From Bacteroides sp. (GTDB lineage: Bacteria; Bacteroidota; Bacteroidia; Bacteroidales; Muribaculaceae): 64,000 nt of DNA. Positions 48,314-59,243 of this stretch are shown piece by piece. The DNA is taken from contig JAAVCL010000002.1 in NCBI GenBank assembly GCA_014802335.1, forward strand, positions 1 through 64,000, given 5' to 3'. Every line of letters begins with the position of its first letter. Within the stretch, counting starts at the first letter, position 1. The notes below the pieces were generated by a model that did not search any database, was not told the DNA's origin, and worked only from the letters and a program-made list of their open reading frames with translations. Position numbers and translations under genes: made by a program.

Positions 48314-50494
48314 ATGAATGGCAAACATCTACTCACTGCAATACTGATCGGAGGCACGATAATAGGTGTCCCAACGACCGGATATGCCAAGAAAAAAGAA
48401 AAGACACAACCGGAGCAACAGCAAGAACAAGAGCAGAAGCTGACTTACAAGTTCAAGCGTTATTTCCCAACGGTGTGTATGGATCCATATATAACCACCG
48501 TCTATTCAGCAGATAATTTTGCTGTAATGACAATGAGTGGTGATCCGGTGCACGAAGGTAACGACACTGTGAAGTCACTCAAAGTTAATCCGGCAGGCGT
48601 GAACTACGGTATTATCACAAAGAGCAAGAAAGGCAAGATTGAAGCCGACATATATCACTCGCTAAAAGGGGAAACCGTAAAGGCAAATAATTCGTATAGA
48701 AATAATGTCAAATTCAAGTCGCAACATCTGAACAAATTTGATTCAAAGCGCTACGGCACACCTACTGCCATAGGTTACACGCCTGACGCACGCCTGATAG
48801 TTGTGGCAGCGGAAAGTCCTGTCTTGGGCAAAAACATTTTTTTCCTGGAACCAAAGAATTTTCAGCCCGTATCGAAAATTCAGAGCGTTCCTTTTGAAGT
48901 GGGAAAGATGGTGTTCAGTCCCAACGGCTATTATCTGGCAGCTTCAAACGGCAATAAAATAATAATTTACAATCTTGAAGAGAAAAATATACGCAAGCAG
49001 CTTGATGCCGGTGAGAAAGTGAATGATATGGCTTTCAATCCCGACAACAGCGACTTTGCAGTTCTCACCGACGACGGCCTATTGTCTCTCTACAACACAC
49101 GCACGTTCGAAGTGCGCAAGATGATAGACGAATTGGGCGAGGCACGGGCCATGTCTTATAACCTTGACGGCAAATACATGGCCATAGTAACCGGAGACGA
49201 CATGGTGACATTGGTGAACCTGCTGCGTGAGTCTGACAGAGAAACATTCAATGCAGAAGGTGGTGCCGTGCGCGATGTTGATTTTGTGACCGACGCCGGC
49301 AATAACACCCTGCTTGTGATTCCGGCGGCCGACGCCATGATAGCCCAAAGGCTGCCCCATCTCAAACCTTTTTACAACAAGCTGATAGCGGACGAGGTGG
49401 AAAGAAAGATGGATGAATGGCTCAAGATGATGCCGGGCGAAACTATGGAAGACTACCGGAAACGTGTCACCGAAGAAAGTCGCGCACGCCAGCGCAGACT
49501 CTTTGAAGACGAGATCTCGACTAATTTTGCAGGCGACCTGCTTTCCGGAGCCACCATGAGTCTCGGCACATACGACCGTGCAAACGGTGTTCTTGCTCTC
49601 AATTTCGACTCCATGCCAACAATTTATCTTCCTGTTCCGGAATCTGATGTCACATCCTTCCATAATGCAGGCGACCTGACTCTGAGCGATGTGATGTATG
49701 GCATTCTTCCCGATGACAGCTTTGAAATCGTCTATGCCAAAGTGACCAACAAAACAGACGGCAAGAGCTATATCTATGACAATCTGATGCGCGCCGACCT
49801 GCAATATATGGCGGCCGATGATGCCATAACGCTCGAGATGCTCCAACAGCAGCAAATGGAGGAATTGAAACTTCAGGAACTGCGGCAGAAAGTGGTGGAT
49901 GAAGCAAAGAAAATGAATGTGATTTCAGACCACACACAGATCGCCGTGGACTCAAAGGTGGTGCCAGAGTATGACGCAAACGGCAACAAGATCTTGAATT
50001 ATGTAGTGAGCGTGACTTATACCGTCGATCCTGAATTCTCTGTCACTGAAGATTTCGGACCCGGCAAGTACCATATCAATGAATCCGGAGCTGCCTCTTC
50101 GATGCTTAACATACTCAAACAAGCTTTCGAGGGGGAATTCAACCAGTATCTTGCGCCGGGCAAAAAGATAAAAGTCCGTCTTCTGGGAACAGCCGATGCA
50201 ACTCCCATTGTGCATGGAATCGCATACGACGGTTCATACGGAGAATTTGAAGAGGAACCCGTATACATCGACGGGCGTCTGCAGGCTATCTCGGTGAACA
50301 GTAAAGATGGCATAAAGCAGAATGAACAGCTTGCATTCCTGCGCGCCCTTGGTGTGAAAGACTATCTTAACCGCAACGTGGCGAAATTCGAATCAATGGA
50401 TACCGACTATCGCTACGAAGTTAATGTGAGCAAAGACAAAGGAAGCGAACACCGTCGCATTACTCTTGAATTAACCTTCATTGATGCCTATTAA
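48314..50494 (+). CDS. Exported WD40/beta-propeller protein with possible OmpA-like C-terminus
   Basis: Signal peptide; PNGYYLAASNGNKIIIYNLEEKNI, NPDNSDFAVLTDDGLLSLYNTRTFEV; C-term VRLLGTADATPI...NEQLAFLRALGVKDYL. Confidence 0.75.
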   Translation: MNGKHLLTAILIGGTIIGVPTTGYAKKKEKTQPEQQQEQEQKLTYKFKRYFPTVCMDPYITTVYSADNFAVMTMSGDPVHEGNDTVKSLKVNPAGVNYGIITKSKKGKIEADIYHSLKGETVKANNSYRNNVKFKSQHLNKFDSKRYGTPTAIGYTPDARLIVVAAESPVLGKNIFFLEPKNFQPVSKIQSVPFEVGKMVFSPNGYYLAASNGNKIIIYNLEEKNIRKQLDAGEKVNDMAFNPDNSDFAVLTDDGLLSLYNTRTFEVRKMIDELGEARAMSYNLDGKYMAIVTGDDMVTLVNLLRESDRETFNAEGGAVRDVDFVTDAGNNTLLVIPAADAMIAQRLPHLKPFYNKLIADEVERKMDEWLKMMPGETMEDYRKRVTEESRARQRRLFEDEISTNFAGDLLSGATMSLGTYDRANGVLALNFDSMPTIYLPVPESDVTSFHNAGDLTLSDVMYGILPDDSFEIVYAKVTNKTDGKSYIYDNLMRADLQYMAADDAITLEMLQQQQMEELKLQELRQKVVDEAKKMNVISDHTQIAVDSKVVPEYDANGNKILNYVVSVTYTVDPEFSVTEDFGPGKYHINESGAASSMLNILKQAFEGEFNQYLAPGKKIKVRLLGTADATPIVHGIAYDGSYGEFEEEPVYIDGRLQAISVNSKDGIKQNEQLAFLRALGVKDYLNRNVAKFESMDTDYRYEVNVSKDKGSEHRRITLELTFIDAY

Positions 50495-50509
50495 CCGAGC
50501 ACTTCAATA

Positions 50510-53119
50510 ATGAAAAGAAAGATAAGAAATTTATCCTTTATCGGGGTAATCCTTCTGTCGGCGATAGTGATGCCGAGGGTGGTTGCCTCCTCGGGAGCAC
50601 AGGAGCCGGCTATGGAAGCCACCGAGAATTCAGACGGCGCGCTTAACACTGATTCCATAGAAATCGCAGAGACCGCCCGATTGGTCGAGGAAGCCACCTC
50701 GGTATATAAGAACCTTAAATTTATTCAATACGACGGAGTTACGGAGGCGGAACTTTATCCGGCTGTAATGAATGTCTATGGGAAAGTGCGTGCAGCAATG
50801 CAGGCACCACGCATAAGCGCAGAGGATAAGAAAAGATTCAAGGGAATATTGCTGGATGTCAGCGATCTCTTGAAACGTGGATCCATGTATTACTCTAATC
50901 AGGGTGCGTCGCAGGATATGACGCTCTTCTCTACAGCCTATGTCGACACACGTCTCGACCCGGAGATGAGCGATATGAACTTCGGGACCGACACCGACTT
51001 GTATCCGGCACTGATTTATTGCGCGGCCTCGGGAGCATACAATAATGGTGATTTCGAAAAGGCGGCCGATTATCTGGAAGCTTACCTCAACACCGGTGCG
51101 AACGACCGGAGGGAGCAGGTGAGTCTCTTCTTCGGCCAGGCATGCCTCAACGCCAAATGTCCTGAACGAGCTGTGGATAAGCTCATTGCAGCAGTTGACA
51201 AGTATCCGGCAAATTTCAATATTCTGATGATTGCGCTTCAGAATTGCCTTGAAGCCGGCCAGACCGACAGGATGCAGCCCCTTCTCGACAAGGCGTTGAT
51301 GATGAGGCCCAACGACGAGCAGCTTCTCACCGCGCAGGCACGTCTGTTCGAGAATAACGGTAATTATTCCTCTGCAATCGACCTCTATCAGAAACTCTAC
51401 GAAATGAAGCCCAACAGCCTGCAGATTAACCAGCATATTGCACTGTGCTACTATAATCTTGGAGCCGACTACTATAATAGAGCCTTGATGGAGAAAGAAG
51501 ATAAGGTCTCCAAGCGCTATTCACGCCAGTCGCAGGCTTATTTCATGAGTGCTTTAGGCAATCTTGCGACAGTGGTCGAGAATGACCCGACGAACACCAA
51601 ATATCTTCGTGCACTTGCCGTAACCTACGGGTGTCTCGGCAACAAGACCAAGCTTGACGAAATAAATGTAAGGCTTCAGGCATTGGGAATGAACCCCATG
51701 CCAATGAACGGCATGCCGGAGTCAATCGCATTTAACGATCAGACGGCTAAAAGCAGTAATTCCGGAAGCTATGTACCCGATTTTCAAGAATTTGCCCGCG
51801 GATATGTGGAAAATGAACTGGCAGCATGGACCAAACGCGGTGAATTCGAGAAAATCGAGGACTTCGAAAAGCGTGTGAACCAAAACAATGTTTACCGGAA
51901 ATATCAGGAACTCTGCAAAAAGGCAGAAGCTGATTATTTGCAGAAATATGCAGGCCGTTTGAGAATTTCCGATTTGTCGCTGCAACCGTATGATGTTGAC
52001 AATGAAAGTTACATGATAACTTCCGCGATGGGTCCGATTGTGGTCAAAGTGCCTCTTAAGAACAAAGAAGCTGAAACTTTCAAGTCATCATGGAACACCA
52101 TCCAGCTTCGCAACCCGAAGTATTTCATAAAAGACAACCACGTAGCAATAGCCTCGGTAGAGCTTGTCACCTCGGCCGGAAAGAGCTATCGGTATGATTC
52201 CGACAGGGCTGCCGATTATGATTTCACTGACGTAACAATTGACATGCAGTCATTCCTTGCACAAGGGAATTCAAGGCGCGATCGAGCTGAAAACACATCC
52301 ACGGGATCGGGTACTCCTAAAGTGATACGAGCCAAGAGTGATGTAGATGAGAATATCCCGGTGACAAGTCGCAAAGCTGAAAAAACCGTGGCACTGATCA
52401 TCGCGAACGAGAATTACAAACAAGTGACAGATGTTGAATCGGCCCTGAACGACGGCGAAACCTTTGCAAAATACTGCCGGATGACCTTGGGTGTTCCTGA
52501 GAGTCAGATCATGAACTATGAAAACGTGACGTATGCAGAGATGCTGGGCGCCGTCCAGAAGCTGCGTCAATTTGTCGGTGCGCTTGGCGACGGTGTGGAC
52601 ATTATAGTTTATTATGCCGGTCACGGCTTCCCTGACGAAGGGAACAAGGATGCCTATCTGTTGCCGGTGGACGGCGACGGTTTCACCACCGTGACTTCCT
52701 ATCCGCTCAAGAAACTGTATTCAGACCTTTCATCAACCGGAGCAGACAATGTGATGGTATTCCTTGATGCTTGCTTCAGCGGAGCAACCCGCGACGGGGG
52801 TATGCTTGCGGAAGCTCGAGGCGTTGCCTTAAAACCCCGTGTGGCTGAGCCGGAGGGCAATATGTTTGTACTCAGTGCCGCGAGCGATCAGGAGACAGCG
52901 CTCCCCTATAAAGAGAAGAATCACGGTCTTTTCACCTATTATATCCTTAAGAAGATTCAGGATTCGAAAGGCAACGTGACTCTAAAGGATCTGAGCAAGT
53001 ATGTGGAGGAAAATGTAAAGAAAAATTCTCTTACTGTAAACCGCAAACTGCAGACCCCACGCACAAGTGTTTCGGGCAAGATGCGCGATATATGGGAAAA
53101 CAAGCGACTTCGACAGTAA
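50510..53119 (+). CDS. Exported TPR-caspase (C14 family) protein
   Basis: Signal peptide; TPR-like repeats; caspase His YYAGHGFPDEGNKDAYLLPVDGD and Cys NVMVFLDACFSGATRDG. Confidence 0.92.
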   Translation: MKRKIRNLSFIGVILLSAIVMPRVVASSGAQEPAMEATENSDGALNTDSIEIAETARLVEEATSVYKNLKFIQYDGVTEAELYPAVMNVYGKVRAAMQAPRISAEDKKRFKGILLDVSDLLKRGSMYYSNQGASQDMTLFSTAYVDTRLDPEMSDMNFGTDTDLYPALIYCAASGAYNNGDFEKAADYLEAYLNTGANDRREQVSLFFGQACLNAKCPERAVDKLIAAVDKYPANFNILMIALQNCLEAGQTDRMQPLLDKALMMRPNDEQLLTAQARLFENNGNYSSAIDLYQKLYEMKPNSLQINQHIALCYYNLGADYYNRALMEKEDKVSKRYSRQSQAYFMSALGNLATVVENDPTNTKYLRALAVTYGCLGNKTKLDEINVRLQALGMNPMPMNGMPESIAFNDQTAKSSNSGSYVPDFQEFARGYVENELAAWTKRGEFEKIEDFEKRVNQNNVYRKYQELCKKAEADYLQKYAGRLRISDLSLQPYDVDNESYMITSAMGPIVVKVPLKNKEAETFKSSWNTIQLRNPKYFIKDNHVAIASVELVTSAGKSYRYDSDRAADYDFTDVTIDMQSFLAQGNSRRDRAENTSTGSGTPKVIRAKSDVDENIPVTSRKAEKTVALIIANENYKQVTDVESALNDGETFAKYCRMTLGVPESQIMNYENVTYAEMLGAVQKLRQFVGALGDGVDIIVYYAGHGFPDEGNKDAYLLPVDGDGFTTVTSYPLKKLYSDLSSTGADNVMVFLDACFSGATRDGGMLAEARGVALKPRVAEPEGNMFVLSAASDQETALPYKEKNHGLFTYYILKKIQDSKGNVTLKDLSKYVEENVKKNSLTVNRKLQTPRTSVSGKMRDIWENKRLRQ

Positions 53120-53139
53120 CAATCCAAGAAAAGAGAGAC

Positions 53140-54009
53140 ATGAAACGACTGCTGCTATTTATGGCTTTTCTGCCCGCCATGCTCGGTGTGGCCTCCGACA
53201 TTGTCACAGTGTCGGGTGAGTCTACATATTATGATGACGGCACAAAATCGAAAGTAGAATGCATGAGGCTCGCCTCCGAACAGGCAAGGATAGATGCCCT
53301 TGCAAAAAAATTCGGAACTATTGTGGCGCAGGATATTCTTCAGGCAGACCGCATAAAAGGCAACCGCGAACAAAATGATTTCCTGGCCCTATCCTCAACC
53401 GAGGTGAGAGGGGAATGGGTGGCCGATGACGGCGAACCTGAATATGAATTCTCTCACGACTCGAAGTCCAACCTTATAGTTCATTGCAAAGTAAAAGGCA
53501 AGGCTAAGGAAATTTCAAATGAGTCACCGGCTTTTGAGGCGAGTGTACTCAGGAATGGCACCGACACGCGCAATGCCGACAATCTGTTCCGCGACGGTGA
53601 TGATATGTATTTGCACTTCAGGGGTTCTGCCGACGGATTTCTCTCCGTGTTTCTCGAGGATGAGACCGGGAATGTATATCTACTGCTCCCCTACCCTCGT
53701 GATTCAAAGACTCGTGTTGCGGTGAAGCGCGACCATGATTATGTGTTCTTCAGTCCGGATCACGAAATTAAGGCAGGAGGTAACGGTTCCGTTGTTGAGG
53801 AATTGATACTGACAGCTCCCGATAATGCGGAATACAACCGCGTGTATGTTGTGTTTTCTCCCGAGAGTTTTTCACGCCCCGTAATGGACACCGGAAGCGG
53901 ACTGCCGATGATGAAAAGCGGGGAATTCAACAAATGGCTTTTAAAGGCCCGACGCAATGATAGCAAAATGGGTGTGAAAGCCATGAATATCATGATATCG
54001 CCTCGTTGA
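53140..54009 (+). CDS. DUF4384 domain secreted protein
   Basis: NLFRDGDDMYLHFRGSADGFLSVFLEDETGNVYLLLPYPRDS; start moved to ATG 53140. Confidence 0.75.
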   Translation: MKRLLLFMAFLPAMLGVASDIVTVSGESTYYDDGTKSKVECMRLASEQARIDALAKKFGTIVAQDILQADRIKGNREQNDFLALSSTEVRGEWVADDGEPEYEFSHDSKSNLIVHCKVKGKAKEISNESPAFEASVLRNGTDTRNADNLFRDGDDMYLHFRGSADGFLSVFLEDETGNVYLLLPYPRDSKTRVAVKRDHDYVFFSPDHEIKAGGNGSVVEELILTAPDNAEYNRVYVVFSPESFSRPVMDTGSGLPMMKSGEFNKWLLKARRNDSKMGVKAMNIMISPR

Positions 54010-54157
54010 GTCAAATGATTGGAGGATAGCCCGCTGTGATCCTTCTTTACGAATTGGACTCCGCTCAAAATCTAAAAAACTGACGTTGAAAAAAGTATAG
54101 ACGTTTTTTCATCTCGAAATACAATTAACCGTAATAATAACTAAAAACATCAGGAAA

Positions 54158-54784
54158 ATGAAAAGAATCATTTTATGCCTTATTGCAGCCATGCTCCTGC
54201 TTCCCGGCTATTCGGAAGCAGCCAACAAACAGCTTGAAAAAGCCCGCAAGAAAGAGTTGAACCAGAAGCTCAAGGAGTATAAGAAAGGCAAATGGGAAAT
54301 CATGGGCAGCCACACCCTTGACTTTGCCCTTGCAAAACATTTCGACAGGCTCAACACTCTTGGCGATGACGCGCATGAAGTTGAAGGAATATCAACCAAG
54401 ACAAAATCGAAGAATACAGGAAAGCAGGCGGCCATAAACAACGCAGTGGTGACTTACGCTCAGGAAGCGGGAAGCACTCTTCAGGGACGTGTAGTGAGCG
54501 ACATGAATGCCAACGGAGCTGATCCCTCGGGAGAGTTCGATAATTTCTATGCCGCTTACGAGCGTTTGGTTGAAAAGGAAATCAGAGGCGAGATGGAGCC
54601 ATCATACTCAATTATCCGCACCAACCCCGATGGAACCTATGAAATCCGCACATATTTCATCATTACCGAAAGCGCTGCCAGCAAAGCGAGAATGCGTGCC
54701 CTTGAGGAAGCCCTCAAGAACTCTGAAGCCGCTCAGAAATATGGCGCGAAGATCACCGAGTTTGTAAAACAAGGATTTGAATAA
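54158..54784 (+). CDS. Secreted hypothetical protein
   Basis: Signal peptide MKRIILCLIAAMLLLPGYSEA; same strand and cluster as the caspase genes. Confidence 0.75.
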   Translation: MKRIILCLIAAMLLLPGYSEAANKQLEKARKKELNQKLKEYKKGKWEIMGSHTLDFALAKHFDRLNTLGDDAHEVEGISTKTKSKNTGKQAAINNAVVTYAQEAGSTLQGRVVSDMNANGADPSGEFDNFYAAYERLVEKEIRGEMEPSYSIIRTNPDGTYEIRTYFIITESAASKARMRALEEALKNSEAAQKYGAKITEFVKQGFE

Positions 54785-54840
54785 TCTTGGGGTATGGCCC
54801 GGACTTTACATGATTATAAAGTTGAGGCTTATTTTTAAAC

Positions 54841-54869
54841 AGTCAAGCCGCGATCCTTGCGGCTTGACT
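54841..54869. terminator. Hairpin in the 54784-54960 gap
   Basis: AGTCAAGCCGC/GCGGCTTGACT 11-bp perfect stem, 7-nt loop. Confidence 0.5.
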
Positions 54870-54959
54870 ATAAGTGGCTCTTAGAAATTAGCTACTTAAG
54901 TATATATTCGAATAAAAAAAATCCAACACTATCATCAGTAACACAGAGTAACGCAGGGT

Positions 54960-56465
54960 ATGAAAAACAGAGGTAAGGTTTTGGCTATGCTTATGGCTAT
55001 TCTAACAATTACTGCTCCCTCAGCCCAAAGCCGGGACAGGAAGTCGTTTGAGGAATTTCGGAATGGGATTCTGAACAGCTATTCTGATTTCAGGAAGACT
55101 ATCCTTGACAACTATGCGGATTTTCTTAACGGAGAATGGCACGAATATGAAAGCCTCAACGGAGAACGTCGCGACCGCACGCCCAAACCTTCGCAGGTGC
55201 CTACATTCAAACCCGAGACACCCGCAAAGCCCAATCCTGCACCCCCTCTGCCGGCAAAGTCAAAACCGGCAACTGCCGTTCCGGTCAAGCCCGAGCCTGC
55301 GAAATCAGAACCTATTGTTCATTCTCAACCCAAACACCGCACTCCCCAATCCGCCCAAGAAGATTTTGATTTCTTCGGGTTGCCGGTCTCACTCCCCGGA
55401 ATTGAATATAACATTGCCTACCGCCTTTCCTCCACAACCGACTATGCATCACAATGGAAGGACCTTGACCGTTCGGGAGTTGCAAAGGCCCTTCTGCCGG
55501 CCATAAAAGAGAAAGCGAATGAAATGGGGCTGAATGACTATCTTGTATATGAATTTATAAAGGCCTATGTAACTTCAAAGTTTCCACAGGCAGATGTGAG
55601 TTCACGTTTTTCGGCCATGCACTACCTGCTCGCCAACTTAGGATACGATGCACGCATAGCAGTGAGCGGCACCGGAACTCCCCTGCTGTTGCTACCCTTC
55701 AAGCAGACAATTTATGCACGGAACTATATGATGATGGCCGATGGGAAATACTATGTGTTCGCACCCGACGACTATGACTATTCACTTCTTGGCCGGGAAC
55801 GGTTAAGAACCTGTACTCTTCCAAAGGATGCCGACAAAGGAGAAAAGTTCGACCTTGTACTCGGCCAACTGAATATACCTGTGAAACCGAAGAGCTTTGA
55901 ACTCGAATACGGGCCGTTGAAACTAACCGGGGAAGTAAACGAAAACCTTATGCCCATTCTTTACCACTATCCACAGATGCCGATAGCTGATTATGCCATT
56001 TCGCAGCCTGATCCTGAACTACGGCGCAAACTCGTGGAGCAGATGAAAGCCCAGATCGGTAATATGGAAGGAGACGAAGCTGTGGAACAGTTGCTGAGTT
56101 TCATGCACCATGTGTTTGAATATGCCACCGACGAGGAATTCCACGGCTTTGAAAAGCCATATTTTATTGAAGAGACACTCTACTATCCTAAAAATGACTG
56201 TGAAGATCGGGCGATATTCTATACTTACTTCCTTTGGAACGCACTTGGCAAGGAAGCACAGTTGATAACATTCCCGGGGCATGAGGCTGCCACTGTCCGA
56301 CTTGACAATCCGGTGGAAGGCACGTCCTATGATTTTTCAGGAAAGACTTTTTATATATCAGACCCGACATATATCGGTTCGCACACTGGCATGTTAATGC
56401 CGATATACAAAAACAACGAGCCGAAAGTGGACTATACCTTCACCCATAAATCTTCACGACGCTGA
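54960..56465 (+). CDS. Exported transglutaminase-like (papain-fold) protein
   Basis: YPKNDCEDRAIFYTYFLWNALGKEAQLITFPGHEAATVRL..YISDPTY places Cys, His and Asp as in transglutaminase-like cysteine peptidases. Confidence 0.72.
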   Translation: MKNRGKVLAMLMAILTITAPSAQSRDRKSFEEFRNGILNSYSDFRKTILDNYADFLNGEWHEYESLNGERRDRTPKPSQVPTFKPETPAKPNPAPPLPAKSKPATAVPVKPEPAKSEPIVHSQPKHRTPQSAQEDFDFFGLPVSLPGIEYNIAYRLSSTTDYASQWKDLDRSGVAKALLPAIKEKANEMGLNDYLVYEFIKAYVTSKFPQADVSSRFSAMHYLLANLGYDARIAVSGTGTPLLLLPFKQTIYARNYMMMADGKYYVFAPDDYDYSLLGRERLRTCTLPKDADKGEKFDLVLGQLNIPVKPKSFELEYGPLKLTGEVNENLMPILYHYPQMPIADYAISQPDPELRRKLVEQMKAQIGNMEGDEAVEQLLSFMHHVFEYATDEEFHGFEKPYFIEETLYYPKNDCEDRAIFYTYFLWNALGKEAQLITFPGHEAATVRLDNPVEGTSYDFSGKTFYISDPTYIGSHTGMLMPIYKNNEPKVDYTFTHKSSRR

Positions 56466-56518
56466 CCCAGAGTAAGGGATAAAAACTTATTACCGTTGCG
56501 GAATAATCTTTTTTTTGT

Positions 56519-56526
56519 TAATTTTG
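56519..56526 (+). promoter_or_regulatory. Candidate -7 element upstream of parE
   Basis: TAATTTTG (TAnnTTTG) ~36 nt before ATG 56562. Confidence 0.45.
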
Positions 56527-56561
56527 CATATTGACCTCTAAAAAAGATTATTCCCTTTCAC

Positions 56562-58589
56562 ATGAACGATACTCTCTTCAACAACAGCGAAGACAACACC
56601 ACGGAAAACGAGACAGAAGCCGAAGCTCTGGTGATAGGGCATCCGGCCACGGAAGCAGGCTCATACACTGATGATGCCATCCAGACCCTTAGTTGGAACG
56701 AGCATATCCGCAGGCGTCCCGGTATGTATATCGGTAAGCTCGGAGACGGCTCGCACAGCGATGACGGTATTTACATCCTTGTAAAGGAGGTTGTCGATAA
56801 CTCTATCGACGAATTCAACATGGGTATGGGCACACGCATTGATATTACCCTTACCGACGACGGCGAAGTGAGTGTGCGCGACTATGGACGAGGCATACCT
56901 TTGGGTAAAGTCAAGAACGTTGCCTCGGAGATTAACACCGGTGGTAAGTTTGACGATAAGAATTTTAAGAAGTCTGTCGGTCTGAACGGAGTTGGTCTCA
57001 AAGCAGTGAACGCTCTTTCCGAAACCTGCACGGTGGCATCCGTGCGCGACGGCAAGAAGGTGACCGTAATGTTCGAAAAAGGAGAGTTGATTTCTCAAAG
57101 TGAGCCGACCGACACGAACGAGCCTAACGGAACCCTGGTCAAGTTCAAGCCTGATGATGCACTTTTCCAACATTTCAAGTTCAACCCGGAAACGGTGGAG
57201 ACAATGGTGGATCATTACACCTATCTTAACTGCGGGTTGCAGATATATTACAATGGCAAAAAGTATCTGTCGCGTCACGGTCTTCTTGATCTTCTTAAGG
57301 ATAATCTGACTTCCACCCCGCTCTACCCGATTATTCATCTTAAGGGGGAGGATATAGAAGTTGTGCTTACCCACACCGACCAGAACGGCGAGGAGTATTA
57401 TTCGTTTGTAAACGGCCAGCACACCACTCAGGGTGGTACACACCTATCGGCTTTCAGAGAACACGTGAGCCGCACCATAAAGGAATTTTCGGGGAAGGGT
57501 TATGAATTTTCCGACATACGCAACGGTATGGTGGCTGCGGTGAGTGTACGTATCCAGGAGCCGGTGTTCGAGTCGCAGACAAAGACAAAACTTGGCAGTA
57601 AAGAGGTTGCACCCGACAGCCCGCTGACCGTTAATAAATTTGTGGGGGATTTCCTTAAAAAGGAGCTTGACGACTACCTTCATAAACACACGGATGTGGC
57701 GGAGGCAATGCTGCAGAAAATCGCCCAATCGGAAAAGGAGCGGAAGTCTATGGCCGGAGTCGCGAAACTGGCCCGTGAAAAGGCAAAGAAAGTGAGCCTT
57801 CACAATCGCAAACTGCGAGACTGCCGCATCCATTATAACGACACCCTTAAACAAAAGAAGAATAAGGATGGAGATATTGCCGATGATCCGCGCGAAGAGA
57901 CTGCAATCTTCATCACCGAGGGTGATTCGGCATCAGGCACAATCACCAAAGTTCGCAATGCCGAGACGCAAGCCGTGTTCTCGCTGAGGGGTAAGCCCCT
58001 CAACTCATACGGTATGACTCAGGAAGTTGTGTACAAGAATGATGAGTTTAACCTTCTTCAAGCAGCCTTGAACATAGAGGACGGTATCGAAGGGCTTCGA
58101 TATAACAAGGTTATCATTGCAACCGATGCCGATGTTGACGGAATGCATATCCGCCTGCTGATGCTGACTTTCTTCCTGATGTTCTTTCCCGACCTTGTTA
58201 AAAAAGGGCACGTCTATATTCTCCAAACTCCTTTGTTCCGCGTAAGGGATAAAAATTCCGTGAGACGTTCCAAAACAAAGAAGCGGAAAAAAGAGAGCGA
58301 AGAGGGGGAAAACAAGGATACCGTGTATTGTTATACCGACCAGGAGCGAGAAGCGGCGATTGCACGTTTCGGCAGCAATGCGGAAATTACGCGCTTCAAA
58401 GGTCTTGGAGAAATCAACGATGCGGAATTCGCCGACTTTATCGGCCCCGACATGCGCCTGGAACGAGTGAAACTCCGCAAGGAGGATTCGCCCGACTCTC
58501 TTCTGGAATTTTACTGTGGTAAAAACACTATGGAGAGACAGAATTTTATTATCGACAATCTGATAATTGAAGATGACTCGGAAATATAA
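56562..58589 (+). CDS. parE: DNA topoisomerase IV subunit B (type IIA, GyrB/ParE)
   Basis: [67 protein letters not shown]-type TOPRIM. Confidence 0.93.
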   Translation: MNDTLFNNSEDNTTENETEAEALVIGHPATEAGSYTDDAIQTLSWNEHIRRRPGMYIGKLGDGSHSDDGIYILVKEVVDNSIDEFNMGMGTRIDITLTDDGEVSVRDYGRGIPLGKVKNVASEINTGGKFDDKNFKKSVGLNGVGLKAVNALSETCTVASVRDGKKVTVMFEKGELISQSEPTDTNEPNGTLVKFKPDDALFQHFKFNPETVETMVDHYTYLNCGLQIYYNGKKYLSRHGLLDLLKDNLTSTPLYPIIHLKGEDIEVVLTHTDQNGEEYYSFVNGQHTTQGGTHLSAFREHVSRTIKEFSGKGYEFSDIRNGMVAAVSVRIQEPVFESQTKTKLGSKEVAPDSPLTVNKFVGDFLKKELDDYLHKHTDVAEAMLQKIAQSEKERKSMAGVAKLAREKAKKVSLHNRKLRDCRIHYNDTLKQKKNKDGDIADDPREETAIFITEGDSASGTITKVRNAETQAVFSLRGKPLNSYGMTQEVVYKNDEFNLLQAALNIEDGIEGLRYNKVIIATDADVDGMHIRLLMLTFFLMFFPDLVKKGHVYILQTPLFRVRDKNSVRRSKTKKRKKESEEGENKDTVYCYTDQEREAAIARFGSNAEITRFKGLGEINDAEFADFIGPDMRLERVKLRKEDSPDSLLEFYCGKNTMERQNFIIDNLIIEDDSEI

Positions 58590-59040
58590 GACAGCCTTGT
58601 TTGCGGGCACGTTCAATCCTTTTACCATAGGGCATAAATCCATAGCCGACAGGGCCTTAAAGATAGCTGACGCTTTGGTTATCGGCTTCGGAGTAAATCC
58701 CGCCAAACCGGATCCCGACTCTGTGGCCCGCGTGGCTGCAGTAAAAAGGCTTTATGCAGACAATCCGCGTGTAACGGTTGTGCAATATGCCGGTCTCACC
58801 ACTGAATTCGCCCGCGAATGTGGCGCTGATTTTATGGTAAGGGGTGTTCGCAGCGTGGCCGATTTCGAGTATGAACGCAATCTGGCTGATATAAATCTTA
58901 AAATATCGGGCATTGAGACAGTGTTATTACCGGCACTGCCCGAACTTAGCTATGTCTCGTCGAGCATGGTGCGCGAACTTGAGGCTAATGGGGTTGACAT
59001 CTCCCCCTATCTGCCAAGATTCATAAGTAGCTACGAATAA
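58573..59040 (+). CDS. coaD: Phosphopantetheine adenylyltransferase
   Basis: [37 protein letters not shown]; overlaps the end of parE; C-terminal codons lie in an inverted repeat. Confidence 0.93.
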   Translation: MTRKYKTALFAGTFNPFTIGHKSIADRALKIADALVIGFGVNPAKPDPDSVARVAAVKRLYADNPRVTVVQYAGLTTEFARECGADFMVRGVRSVADFEYERNLADINLKISGIETVLLPALPELSYVSSSMVRELEANGVDISPYLPRFISSYE

Positions 59041-59219
59041 TTAATCGATATATGTTAAACAAAGTAGTTAGGAATATCTTGAACGCTAAAACTCGTTCTT
59101 TTTGGCATATTTTGCTTTGTCATTCAGTCGCATACGAATGTATGCTCCTTCATTCCGCAGCAAAATATGCTCAAAAATAACTTCGTTTTATCTGTTCATT
59201 AATTATTCGTAGCTACTTA
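59024..59219. mobile_element. Nested inverted-repeat (MITE-like) element, 196 bp
   Basis: 22-bp perfect terminal inverted repeats TAAGTAGCTACGAATAATTAAT (59024-59045) / ATTAATTATTCGTAGCTACTTA (59198-59219); inner gcatattttgct/agcaaaatatgc; core GCATAC-GAAT-GTATGC. Confidence 0.65.
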
Positions 59220-59243
59220 AAAAATTATCCTGACATCAATCTT

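Noticed and set aside
49079-49855. 258-aa minus ORF over the propeller gene, and 50630-51436 over the caspase gene
   Set aside because: Antisense shadows; no family signature.
56661-57443. 260-aa minus-strand ORF over parE (also 58005-58706)
   Set aside because: Antisense to conserved topoisomerase coding sequence.
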